From an uncultured Rubritalea sp. (lineage in GTDB: Bacteria > Verrucomicrobiota > Verrucomicrobiia > Verrucomicrobiales > Akkermansiaceae): DNA of 6,409 nt. How positions within the stretch are numbered: the stretch's first letter is position 1; the number at the start of each line of letters is the position of its first letter. The position numbers and the translations under genes were made by a program. The stretch spans positions 1-6,409 of the forward strand of contig CALFBV010000178.1 of NCBI GenBank assembly GCA_937951395.1, read 5' to 3'. Under the pieces are notes generated by a model that saw only the letters and a list, made by a program, of their open reading frames with translations, did no database searches and had not been told where the DNA came from. Below, in pieces: positions 1-6,363 of this stretch.

Positions 1-1
1 C

Positions 2-388
2 TTCGTCAGAGGATTCGGTAAGTCTCAGCCCATGGTTCTCACGGGTGACCAGGAAGCCCAGGCGATCAACCGCCGCGTGGAAATAAAAATGCGTAAAAAG
101 GCTCCACCTGAGCATGCCGAGCAGGATGGTAATCCGACCGCGAGACAGCCGAAAATCATCAAGCCACTGAGAAACCCCAATTTACCAGGCGATAGAGTAA
201 AGCCGCCAAGAGCTATCCCCGTAGAAAATGATAAGCTAGCACCAACGCCAGACCCTACACCTGCGCCAACAGAGCCAACTCCACCAAAAGCCATCCCTGT
301 GGAAGATGATGAGCCAGATTCTTCCGCTGAGCCTATTCCGGGAGAACCTAAAGAGCCAATTCCGCCAAAGGCAATCCACGTAGAGTAG
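2..388 (+). CDS. OmpA-family C-terminal domain protein with proline-rich tail (5' partial)
   Basis: Only the last 128 codons are present; the gene begins before the window. The frame opens with FVRGFGKSQP and continues through AINRRVEIKM, which is the end of the OmpA/Pal/MotB peptidoglycan-binding domain (the Gly-x-Gly-x-Ser-x-Pro turn and the closing NRRVEI strand, nt 11-91). Family members bind meso-diaminopimelate in peptidoglycan and anchor the outer membrane or an envelope machine to the wall. The domain usually ends the protein soon after this strand. Here a tail of about 95 residues follows, rich in Pro, Glu, Asp and Lys, with three copies of the octapeptide PP(K/R)AI(P/H)VE, the last being the exact C-terminus. 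The tail has no hydrophobic segment and is probably disordered. The ATG at 32 is an internal methionine inside the domain, not the start. The N-terminal part, and so the exact subtype, cannot be seen. No convincing intrinsic terminator follows; the next gene starts 79 nt downstream. Confidence 0.8.
   Translation, partial: FVRGFGKSQPMVLTGDQEAQAINRRVEIKMRKKAPPEHAEQDGNPTARQPKIIKPLRNPNLPGDRVKPPRAIPVENDKLAPTPDPTPAPTEPTPPKAIPVEDDEPDSSAEPIPGEPKEPIPPKAIHVE
203..385 (+). repeat. Three octapeptide-coding repeats in the OmpA-domain protein tail
   Basis: The tail encodes PPRAIPVE at 203-226, PPKAIPVE at 281-304 and PPKAIHVE at 362-385. The copies start 78 and 81 nt apart (26 and 27 codons), with acidic, proline-rich linkers between them. 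Codons differ between copies (for example ccgccaagagct, ccaccaaaagcc, ccgccaaaggca), so the peptide is better conserved than the DNA, which is a sign of selection on the protein or of old duplications. Confidence 0.8.
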
Positions 389-467
389 AGCCTCTAGTTG
401 TCACTTCTATCTCTAATAGAACGTGGTTTGCAGTTGCATCTATGTGCGCTTTCGGTAGTTTTTCCGT

Positions 468-2231
468 ATGAAAAGTCAGAATTTCACCAACGTATCTCCT
501 AAGGTGCCGAGACGCTCAGGGATGCTGGTCCCTGTATTTTCTATGCGTAGAAAAGGGGATCTTGGAATAGGTGACACGACCTCAGTCCGCAAGTGTATCG
601 ACTGGCTAAAGAGCTACGAAGTAGGCTTCCTCCAGCTACTCCCAATCAATGCAAGCGGATCTGATAATAGCCCTTACAGTGCGATCAGTTCCGTGGCATT
701 AGACTTCATCTACCTCGATATGGCTCAGATCCCTGAGCTGACTCAGGATGATGTTGAGATTGTGAGATCAGAACTAGCAGGCGATTGGTTAGAATCTGAT
801 GCAGTGGACTATACCATGGTCAGAAAGGCAAAGTCTAAGCTGCTCCGCCTCGCTTACGAGCGTTATCAGCAGGAGGGAGGAGACTCAGAAGAATTTAAGA
901 TCTTCATGAAGCAAGAGGCAGACTGGCTAGTTCCCTACTGTAAATACCGCTGGCTGATGGAAGAAGCTGGTGGGAGTGAAGACTGGACCACCTGGCCAAC
1001 AGAATTTAACACCGCAAGTAAAGCTCTCAGCTACGAGCGCGAGAAAGACGTCAAGACAGATGGTGGCCCCCGAGCAGTTCAGGAATACTACGCCTGGGTT
1101 CAGTGGCACGTATTCTCACAGTGGAGAGTAGTCAGAAATCACGCTGACACCAAAGGTATGAAGCTCATGGGTGACATTCCTATCGGTGTTTCATGCGCCA
1201 GTGCTGATGTTTTCTTCGAGCCAGAGTGGTTTATGAAAGACTGGTATGGCGGAGCTCCCCCTGAGACCGTCTTTAAAGATGACGCCTTTGCTTGCAAATG
1301 GGGCCAAAACTGGGGTGTTCCTCTCTATGACTGGGCTGCTCTCAAGAAAGACAACTTCGCTTGGTGGAAAAGAAGGATTTCTAAACTTACCGATATTTTC
1401 CATATCTTTAGGATTGACCACATCCTAGGGTTTTATCGTATTTACGCTTTCCCGTGGCACCCTAAGAGAAATGCAGAGTTCCTAGAGCTTAGTCCAGATG
1501 AGGCTAAGAAGCTTACCTTTGGTGAGCTACCTCACTTCTACCCAAGAGCCGATGATAGCATAACGAATAAAGCGCAGAACCTCACTGATGGGGACATGTA
1601 TCTTAAAGCAATCCTTCAAGCAGCACAAGGTTACGAAGTAGTGGGCGAGGATCTAGGCTGTGTGCCAGATTACGTAAGACCGCATCTCACGGACCTAGGC
1701 ATCGCTGGCTTTAAGGTCTGTCACTGGGAGACCAACATGTTTGGTGATGCTCAGAAGCCTGAGGAACATCCAGACTGTGCATTTGCCACCTACGCCACTC
1801 ATGATCATCCACCCATCCACTCAATGTGGGAAGAACTACGGCAGAATGTTGCCAACGGCTGTGACGGCTCAGGAGACGGCTTGAAGATTATCAGCCAATA
1901 TGCAGATCTACCAGTGATGGATGCCGAGCAATATCCCGAATACAACTCAGTGATCAAGTGGGCTTTATTAGAAGCTCTTATGAAATCTGGCGCGCGTTAT
2001 GCCGCTCTGATGATCACAGATATACTTGATAGCCGAGTTCGCATTAATGCGCCAGGAACCGTGGGTGATCATAACTGGACATACCGTATACCATGGACAC
2101 TTGATGTTATTCCCGCTGAAGTTTCTAAAGAGATGAGCAAGCTTGCCATCTATGCAGAGTATCATGATCGTGTAGTGGTAGAGAACTCTACAAACGCGAA
2201 AACGGCTGCGGTTCCTACAACCTTTAAATAA
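468..2231 (+). CDS. malQ: 4-alpha-glucanotransferase (amylomaltase, GH77)
   Basis: This enzyme transfers alpha-1,4-glucan segments between maltodextrins, releasing glucose, in glycogen/maltodextrin use. The 587 residues span a complete GH77 barrel, somewhat longer than bacterial amylomaltases of about 500 residues. Visible family signatures are LLPINASGSDNSPYSAISS (57-75), GDIPIGVSCASADVFF (235-250), FRIDHILGF (314-322) with the nucleophile at D317, GEDLG (393-397) with the acid/base at E394, ATHD (443-446) with the third carboxylate at D446, and NAPGTVGDHNW (527-537). No signal peptide or starch-binding module is present, so it is cytoplasmic. ATG 468 is the first start after an in-frame TAG at 456; the Shine-Dalgarno is poor (GTAG at 455-458). 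No convincing sigma70 promoter lies in the 79-nt upstream gap, so transcription may continue from the preceding gene. It is paired with the GH13 gene 3 nt downstream. The motifs after the barrel core (THDHPP rather than the common THDN) place it in a divergent GH77 branch. Confidence 0.93.
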   Translation: MKSQNFTNVSPKVPRRSGMLVPVFSMRRKGDLGIGDTTSVRKCIDWLKSYEVGFLQLLPINASGSDNSPYSAISSVALDFIYLDMAQIPELTQDDVEIVRSELAGDWLESDAVDYTMVRKAKSKLLRLAYERYQQEGGDSEEFKIFMKQEADWLVPYCKYRWLMEEAGGSEDWTTWPTEFNTASKALSYEREKDVKTDGGPRAVQEYYAWVQWHVFSQWRVVRNHADTKGMKLMGDIPIGVSCASADVFFEPEWFMKDWYGGAPPETVFKDDAFACKWGQNWGVPLYDWAALKKDNFAWWKRRISKLTDIFHIFRIDHILGFYRIYAFPWHPKRNAEFLELSPDEAKKLTFGELPHFYPRADDSITNKAQNLTDGDMYLKAILQAAQGYEVVGEDLGCVPDYVRPHLTDLGIAGFKVCHWETNMFGDAQKPEEHPDCAFATYATHDHPPIHSMWEELRQNVANGCDGSGDGLKIISQYADLPVMDAEQYPEYNSVIKWALLEALMKSGARYAALMITDILDSRVRINAPGTVGDHNWTYRIPWTLDVIPAEVSKEMSKLAIYAEYHDRVVVENSTNAKTAAVPTTFK

Positions 2232-2234
2232 AAG

Positions 2235-3914
2235 ATGAAAACTACCATTTATCAACTCTTCGTTAGACATTTTGGAAACCTCAAGACCTCTGGGAGAGAG
2301 AACGGAAACATAGAACGGAATGGCTGTGGTAAGTTTGCAGACATTACTGATAAGGCTCTGTTAGAGATTAAAAAGCTCGGTTTTACTCATGTCTGGCTCA
2401 CCGGTATACTGGAGCATGCTAGTGGTACGGCCTATTCTAATAGACCTGCGGATAACCCTAAGATCCTCAAAGGTATCGCAGGAAGTCCCTACGCAGTAAA
2501 GGATTATTTCGATGTCTCACCAGACCTAGCTCTCGATGTAGATAAGCGCATTGATGAGTTTAAATACCTCTTAGGGCGCTGTCACGGTGCTGGACTGCGT
2601 GTGTTGATCGACTTTATCCCAAACCACGTAGCAAGATCCTACGAGAGTGATGTGCGTCCTTACCAGAGCTTCGGTAAAGATGATGACGTCAAAGAGTTTT
2701 GCGGACTAGATAATAACTTCTATTACCTAGATGGAGATAAACCTCTGGAACTACCAAGTGGAATCTATAACTCTGAGAAGCACGCATTAGTCACGGGCAA
2801 TAACGCAGCGACACACACACCAAGTAAAGATGATTGGTATGAGACAGTGAAGCTTAACTATGGATTTGATTTTACTAAAGGAGAGAAGCTCTTTAATGGA
2901 GAGAAAGAGCCTAAGACCTGGAACATGATGGACTCTATTCTTGCCTACTGGCAGGAGCTTGGAGTAGATGGATTCCGCTGTGATATGGCACACATGGTGC
3001 CTATAGAGTTCTGGAAGTGGGCTGTGGACAAGGCGCGAGATCGCTTCCCGCACGTGTATTTCTTAGCAGAAGCCTATGCAGGCGACCCGATGAAAGTGAC
3101 GGAAGGAAATGTTCTCAACGAGCTGTTAGATTCAGGCTTTGATGAAATTTACGACAGCCGTAGCTATGATCTCGTCAAGGGACTCTATGAACAAGGTAAG
3201 TGGGCGAACGATCTAGATGAGATCCTCTGGGACTCTAATAGACTACATAGCATGACCCGCTACGCAGAGAACCACGATGAAGTCAGAATTGCCTCACCTA
3301 AACACTGGGGCGGTCACGGATCTAAGATCGGACCAGCAGTGAGTGGATTCTTATTTGGTATCGGAGCTGGAGCCTGCTTGTTCTACAATGGACAAGAAGT
3401 AGGAGAGACAGCAGAAGGCGCCAAGGGCTATAGCGGCGATGATGGTAAGACTAGTATCTTTGATTATATCGCTCTTCCCGAACTCCAGAAATGGGTCAAT
3501 GGGCATAATTACGATGGAAAAGACCTTAGCGAAGAACAAGATGATCTCCGTGACTGGTATCGTAAGTGGCTGAATGTCATGCAAGAGCCAGCCTTCAGTG
3601 CAGGCGAGACCTATGGGCTAAATTCCTTTAACAAAGACAACAAGCACTACGGCAGGCTCCATGGTGAAAACGTCAGTGGACATTGGCTCTACGGTTTCCT
3701 GAGATATGATAAGAAAACCGATCAAGCTTACTTAGTAATGATTAATTTCCACCCAACCGAGACCATGAAAGATCTCGATATCTGGTTCTCCAAGGACGCT
3801 CGTAAATGGCTCGGAGGCTTCGACTACGAGAGTATGCAGCTAGAAGAACTCCGCCCCTGCGAAGTAATGACCTATTGTATGAAGCAGGTAAAAGAGGAGC
3901 CTCAAAAAAAATAA
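2235..3914 (+). CDS. Alpha-amylase family glycosyl hydrolase (GH13)
   Basis: A 559-residue GH13 enzyme acting on alpha-glucans by a retaining mechanism. The four conserved regions are DFIPNH (126-131), GFRCDMAH (246-253) with nucleophile D250, YFLAEAY (275-281) with acid/base E279, and AENHDEV (344-350) with transition-state residue D348. An early GSPYAVKDYFDV segment (83-94) is the usual beta2/beta3 approach, the stretch from about 132 to 205 is the likely B domain, and the part after about 465 is the beta-sandwich C domain. The barrel begins at residue 4 (IYQLFVRHF) with no signal peptide, so it is cytoplasmic. The ATG lies 3 nt after the malQ stop with no Shine-Dalgarno, which suggests translational coupling. 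The N-terminal GNIERNGCGKFADI pattern resembles alpha-amylases annotated in Bacteroidota and Verrucomicrobiota. Whether it hydrolyses starch or glycogen, debranches, or transfers maltosyl units cannot be settled from sequence. The gene ends in a Lys-rich tail with an A8 run at 3904-3911. Confidence 0.9.
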   Translation: MKTTIYQLFVRHFGNLKTSGRENGNIERNGCGKFADITDKALLEIKKLGFTHVWLTGILEHASGTAYSNRPADNPKILKGIAGSPYAVKDYFDVSPDLALDVDKRIDEFKYLLGRCHGAGLRVLIDFIPNHVARSYESDVRPYQSFGKDDDVKEFCGLDNNFYYLDGDKPLELPSGIYNSEKHALVTGNNAATHTPSKDDWYETVKLNYGFDFTKGEKLFNGEKEPKTWNMMDSILAYWQELGVDGFRCDMAHMVPIEFWKWAVDKARDRFPHVYFLAEAYAGDPMKVTEGNVLNELLDSGFDEIYDSRSYDLVKGLYEQGKWANDLDEILWDSNRLHSMTRYAENHDEVRIASPKHWGGHGSKIGPAVSGFLFGIGAGACLFYNGQEVGETAEGAKGYSGDDGKTSIFDYIALPELQKWVNGHNYDGKDLSEEQDDLRDWYRKWLNVMQEPAFSAGETYGLNSFNKDNKHYGRLHGENVSGHWLYGFLRYDKKTDQAYLVMINFHPTETMKDLDIWFSKDARKWLGGFDYESMQLEELRPCEVMTYCMKQVKEEPQKK

Positions 3915-3922
3915 AACTAGTA

Positions 3923-3950
3923 TTGCCAAACAAGCGACTTTAAGTATATT
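3923..3950 (+). promoter_or_regulatory. Sigma70-type promoter for the tRNA gene
   Basis: TTGCCA at 3923-3928 (5/6 match to TTGACA) and TATATT at 3945-3950 (5/6 match to TATAAT) are separated by 16 nt. They lie between the GH13 stop and the tRNA, giving a predicted transcription start near 3957 and a leader of about 15 nt before the mature tRNA 5' end. This would let the tRNA be transcribed independently of the glucan genes. Confidence 0.6.
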
Positions 3951-3971
3951 CGCACAGTTCTCAAACGAGAC

Positions 3972-4044
3972 GGGGGAGTAGCTCATCGGTTAGAGCAGTC
4001 GACTCATAATCGATTGGTGGAGAGTTCAATTCTCTCCTCCCCTA
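3972..4044 (+). tRNA. tRNA with CAU anticodon, probably tRNA-Ile2 (lysidine-modified); elongator Met is the alternative
   Basis: A full cloverleaf folds by eye. The acceptor is GGGGGAG (3972-3978) with CTCCCCT (4037-4043), including one terminal G-U pair. The D stem is GCTC/GAGC with an 8-nt loop. The anticodon stem GTCGA/TCGAT encloses loop CTCATAA (4003-4009), anticodon CAT at 4005-4007. The variable loop is TGGTG, and the T stem GAGAG/CTCTC holds loop TTCAATT. The discriminator is A4044 and CCA is not encoded. The anticodon arm, its G27-U43 wobble, the 8-nt D loop and the UGGU variable loop resemble E. coli tRNA-Ile2 more than its elongator tRNA-Met (compared from memory), so C34 is probably converted to lysidine by TilS to read AUA. 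The loop lacks the three G-C pairs at the base of the anticodon stem expected of an initiator. Position 15 is U and position 48 is G, an odd Levitt pair. Confidence 0.9.
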
Positions 4045-4064
4045 TTTTTTATCTTAGCGCTCAG

Positions 4065-4664
4065 TTACTTAACTTTGATCGCAGCATCAATAAATGCCAA
4101 GATTTCTCTTCTGCCATCACGTTTCTTTGATGAACTAGTGAAGAATTTAGGCAACCCTTCACAAAACTCACTCATAGAATGGAGAAATGCATCCTGGTTT
4201 CTGCGCACTGCGCCAGGCTTAGCTTTATCCGCTTTCGTGAATACTAGAACGAAAGGTATATTAGAGTTCATCAGCCACTCAGTGAAGCGAAGATCGATTT
4301 CTTGCGGAGGGAGCTTAGAGTCTATCAGCACGAAAACACAGCGTAGCGTCTCGCGATTGATCAGGTAGTCATCCACGAATTCTTGGAACTTTCCTTGCTC
4401 GGTCTTTGAGATTTTAGCGTATCCGTAGCCAGGAAGATCGATCAGTTTCCACTTATTGTTGATGTTGAAAAAATTGATCAGCCTAGTTCTTCCTGGTGTG
4501 GATGAGACGATGGCGATGTCTTTTTTCTGACCTGAGAGCATGTTGATGAGCGAAGACTTGCCAACATTTGACCTACCCACGAATGCGAACTCGGGGAGTG
4601 ATGCGGTGGGGCAGCCGTCTAGATCTGCGGCACTGATTTCAAACTCTGCTGAATGGATTTGCAT
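4065..4664 (-). CDS. engB: Ribosome biogenesis GTP-binding protein EngB (YihA/YsxC)
   Basis: A small TRAFAC-class GTPase that family members use in late maturation of the 50S ribosomal subunit, usually essential and cytoplasmic. The 199 residues match the usual family size of about 195-210. All G motifs are present: G1 GRSNVGKSS (30-38), G2 region STPGRT (55-60), G3 DLPG (76-79) within the family-typical IDLPGYGYAK, G4 TKAD (143-146), and G5 SSSKK (177-181). The ATG at 4664-4662 is preceded on the minus strand by AGGG with 7-nt spacing, supporting this start. It is divergent from the comM-like gene across 130 bp and convergent with the tRNA, whose mature 3' end is only 20 nt from the engB stop. 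No intrinsic terminator for engB is visible, so its transcript could run antisense through the tRNA. Nothing in the protein looks truncated. Confidence 0.95.
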   Translation of the reverse strand: MQIHSAEFEISAADLDGCPTASLPEFAFVGRSNVGKSSLINMLSGQKKDIAIVSSTPGRTRLINFFNINNKWKLIDLPGYGYAKISKTEQGKFQEFVDDYLINRETLRCVFVLIDSKLPPQEIDLRFTEWLMNSNIPFVLVFTKADKAKPGAVRRNQDAFLHSMSEFCEGLPKFFTSSSKKRDGRREILAFIDAAIKVK

Positions 4665-4794
4665 AGGCGAACCCTAGGAAGGGAATCTCGAACAAACGAG
4701 TAGAAATTTCGCGTATTTTCTGAGAAAGTGACCGCCATGTCTTTTTGAACACTTGGTTGTTGCAGGATGAAGAAGTGTTGTTTAGGGTGGGGGA
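4665..4794. promoter_or_regulatory. Divergent intergenic region between engB and the comM-like gene
   Basis: These 130 bp must hold the leftward engB promoter and the rightward comM promoter. I could not pick a good -35/-10 pair for either gene. Visible elements are AGGG-N7-ATG ribosome binding sites on both sides (minus-strand AGGG at 4675-4672; plus-strand AGGG at 4784-4787 within a purine run reaching the ATG), a short ctcg/cgag hairpin at 4687-4700, the palindrome gaaatttc at 4703-4710, and a 7-bp inverted repeat at 4748-4779. Confidence 0.5.
4748..4779. repeat. 7-bp inverted repeat upstream of the comM-like gene
   Basis: AACACTT (4748-4754) and AAGTGTT (4773-4779) are perfect inverted copies with an 18-nt spacer and 25 bp between arm centres. 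The right arm ends 4 nt before the Shine-Dalgarno sequence. It could be an operator for a dimeric regulator or a weak 5'-leader hairpin; a chance match is also possible at this arm length. Confidence 0.35.
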
Positions 4795-6330
4795 ATGTTA
4801 GTGAGATTTTTTTCAGCGGCACTGCAAGGTGTGGAGGCAACGGAAGTGGAAGTAGAGGTGAACCATGCCGAGCGTGATCAGTTCAAAATTACTGTCGTTG
4901 GGCTGCCAGATGCGGCGGTGCGCGAGAGCCTAGAGCGGATGATGAGCGCTATTTCGAATAGTGCGATGAAGTTTGGTGGGGGAATTAATACAATCAACCT
5001 CGCGCCTGCTGACCTTAAGAAAGAGGGACCTAGCTTTGATTTACCAATAGCTATCGCCACAGCAGCAGCGGGTATGGAAGAAGAAATAGCTAATATTGAT
5101 CAGTATTGCCTAGTGGGTGAATTGGCTCTAGATGGTAAATTACGCCCGGTCAAAGGTGTGATTTCTATCGCACTTGAAGCCAGACGAAAGGGGAGAACCC
5201 GTCTCATCGTGCCAGCTGCTAATGCGGAAGAAGCGGCTGTAGTCGATGGAATAGAAGTCTACGGAATGGAACACCTCCATGATGCATGGATGTTAGTGAC
5301 AGGGCAGAAAGCTTTCTCGCCATTCTATTTAGACAGGAAGGAATTTTTCAATTCACAGAGAACTTACCTGGAAGACTTATCTGATGTGAAAGGGCAGCAT
5401 CAAGTGAAACGCGCACTCGAAGTAGCCGCAGCTGGTGGACATAATATGTTGATGGTTGGACCTCCTGGAACTGGAAAGTCCATGATCGCTAAACGTATGG
5501 CGACTATCCTACCAGACATGACCGAAGAAGAAGCCATTGAAGCTACGAAAATTCATTCCATCGCAGGGAGGCTCAGAGACAAAGGCTTCATGGTAACACG
5601 CCCATTCAGAGCACCACACCACACGATCTCAGATGCAGGGTTACTCGGCGGAGGAACAAACCCAGGACCAGGAGAAGTGAGTCTAGCGCATCACGGTGTG
5701 CTATTTCTGGATGAGCTTCCAGAGTTCAGAAGACAGACATTAGAAGTGCTTCGTCAGCCACTGGAAGACGGTCATGTAACGATTTCTAGAGCCGCGGGGA
5801 GCCTAACGTTCCCATGCCAGTGCCTACTCGTAGCAGCTTTAAATCCTTGCCCTTGCGGTTACTACGGAGATCCCAAGCGCGAGTGCAGGTGCTCACCAGT
5901 GCAGATAGACAGATACCGCCAGCGGATCAGTGGACCTTTGTTAGATCGAATAGATCTCCATGTCGAAGTCCCATTACTAGAATACAAAGAACTAAACTCA
6001 GGCGATGGTGGAGAGAAAAGCGCAGTCGTCAGAGATCGAGTCATCGAAGCACGAGATCGACAGCTCCACCGATTCAAAAAAGACCAAGGAGTCAGCTGCA
6101 ACGCGACCATCCCATCCAGACTCATGCGCGGCTACTGCGGACTAGACCGCGAAACCTCAGCCTATCTAGAACAAGTCATGGGCGAGCTAAACTTCTCCGC
6201 CCGCGCCCACGACAGAATACTAAAAGTAGCAAGGACCCTAGCAGATCTGGAGGGAGTAGAGAGTATTCAAATGCAGCATTTGTTAGAGGCAGTGCAGTAT
6301 AGGACACTAGACAGGAAGCTTCTGATGTGA
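4795..6330 (+). CDS. comM: YifB/ComM-family Mg-chelatase-like AAA+ ATPase
   Basis: A complete 511-residue member of the YifB/ComM family (E. coli YifB is about 506). ComM in Vibrio is a hexameric helicase that drives branch migration when incoming DNA is integrated during natural transformation; in non-competent species the role is less clear. In order: the N-terminal ChlI/Lon-protease-like fold (about 20-165), with the family signatures [12 protein letters not shown] and [19 protein letters not shown]; the AAA+ core (about 190-395), with Walker A GPPGTGKS (222-229), [16 protein letters not shown], Walker B VLFLDE (302-307) and [14 protein letters not shown]; and the C-terminal helical domain (about 400-507), with the [14 protein letters not shown] sensor-2 region. 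Cysteines C352, C354, C364 and C366 form the family's CxC...CxC insert. The Lon-like part is a non-proteolytic domain in this family. ATG 4795 is supported by AGGG at 4784-4787 and by alignment with typical ML-x-R starts. It stands alone, divergent from engB, with no linked competence genes in view. Confidence 0.93.
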   Translation: MLVRFFSAALQGVEATEVEVEVNHAERDQFKITVVGLPDAAVRESLERMMSAISNSAMKFGGGINTINLAPADLKKEGPSFDLPIAIATAAAGMEEEIANIDQYCLVGELALDGKLRPVKGVISIALEARRKGRTRLIVPAANAEEAAVVDGIEVYGMEHLHDAWMLVTGQKAFSPFYLDRKEFFNSQRTYLEDLSDVKGQHQVKRALEVAAAGGHNMLMVGPPGTGKSMIAKRMATILPDMTEEEAIEATKIHSIAGRLRDKGFMVTRPFRAPHHTISDAGLLGGGTNPGPGEVSLAHHGVLFLDELPEFRRQTLEVLRQPLEDGHVTISRAAGSLTFPCQCLLVAALNPCPCGYYGDPKRECRCSPVQIDRYRQRISGPLLDRIDLHVEVPLLEYKELNSGDGGEKSAVVRDRVIEARDRQLHRFKKDQGVSCNATIPSRLMRGYCGLDRETSAYLEQVMGELNFSARAHDRILKVARTLADLEGVESIQMQHLLEAVQYRTLDRKLLM

Positions 6331-6363
6331 TTCGGGGGCTGAAGATAGCAACCGATAAATCAT

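Noticed and set aside
25..294. Minus-strand frame encoding a glycine/valine-rich 89-residue protein
   Set aside because: It is the antisense of the proline-rich tail of the OmpA-domain gene (Pro codons read backwards as Gly). It has no ribosome binding site and no recognisable domain.
386..396. Near-perfect palindrome TAGAG-c-CTCTA at the end of the OmpA-domain gene as a terminator
   Set aside because: The 1-nt centre leaves only about 3-4 usable base pairs in RNA, there is no T tract after it, and part of it is the stop codon context.
398..420. TTGTCA (398-403) with TAATAG (415-420) as a malQ promoter
   Set aside because: The spacer is only 11 nt, far from 16-18, and no better -10 is found at the right distance.
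2811..2822. Short AC dinucleotide run inside the GH13 gene
   Set aside because: It has about five repeats, is within conserved coding sequence and is too short to suggest phase variation.
4019..4050. Intrinsic terminator made of the tRNA T arm and the following T6
   Set aside because: The T run begins 8 nt after the T-arm hairpin (after the acceptor strand), so the hairpin and U tract are not adjacent as an intrinsic terminator requires.
4075..4368. 97-codon plus-strand frame opposite engB
   Set aside because: It is antisense to the conserved GTPase motifs, with no ribosome binding site and no family resemblance.
4745..4773. TTGAAC (4745-4750) as the -35 of a comM promoter
   Set aside because: The sequence 16-18 nt downstream (around TGAAGA) does not resemble a -10 element.
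4619..4840. 73-codon minus-strand frame upstream of engB
   Set aside because: It crosses the divergent intergenic region and both gene starts in a different frame; the sequence has no domain features, and engB has its own good AGGG-N7-ATG start.
5814..6302. 162-codon open frame overlapping the 3' part of the comM-like gene
   Set aside because: The product is Arg/Ser-rich without domain character and lies wholly inside a strongly conserved ATPase gene in another frame, so it is a shadow frame.
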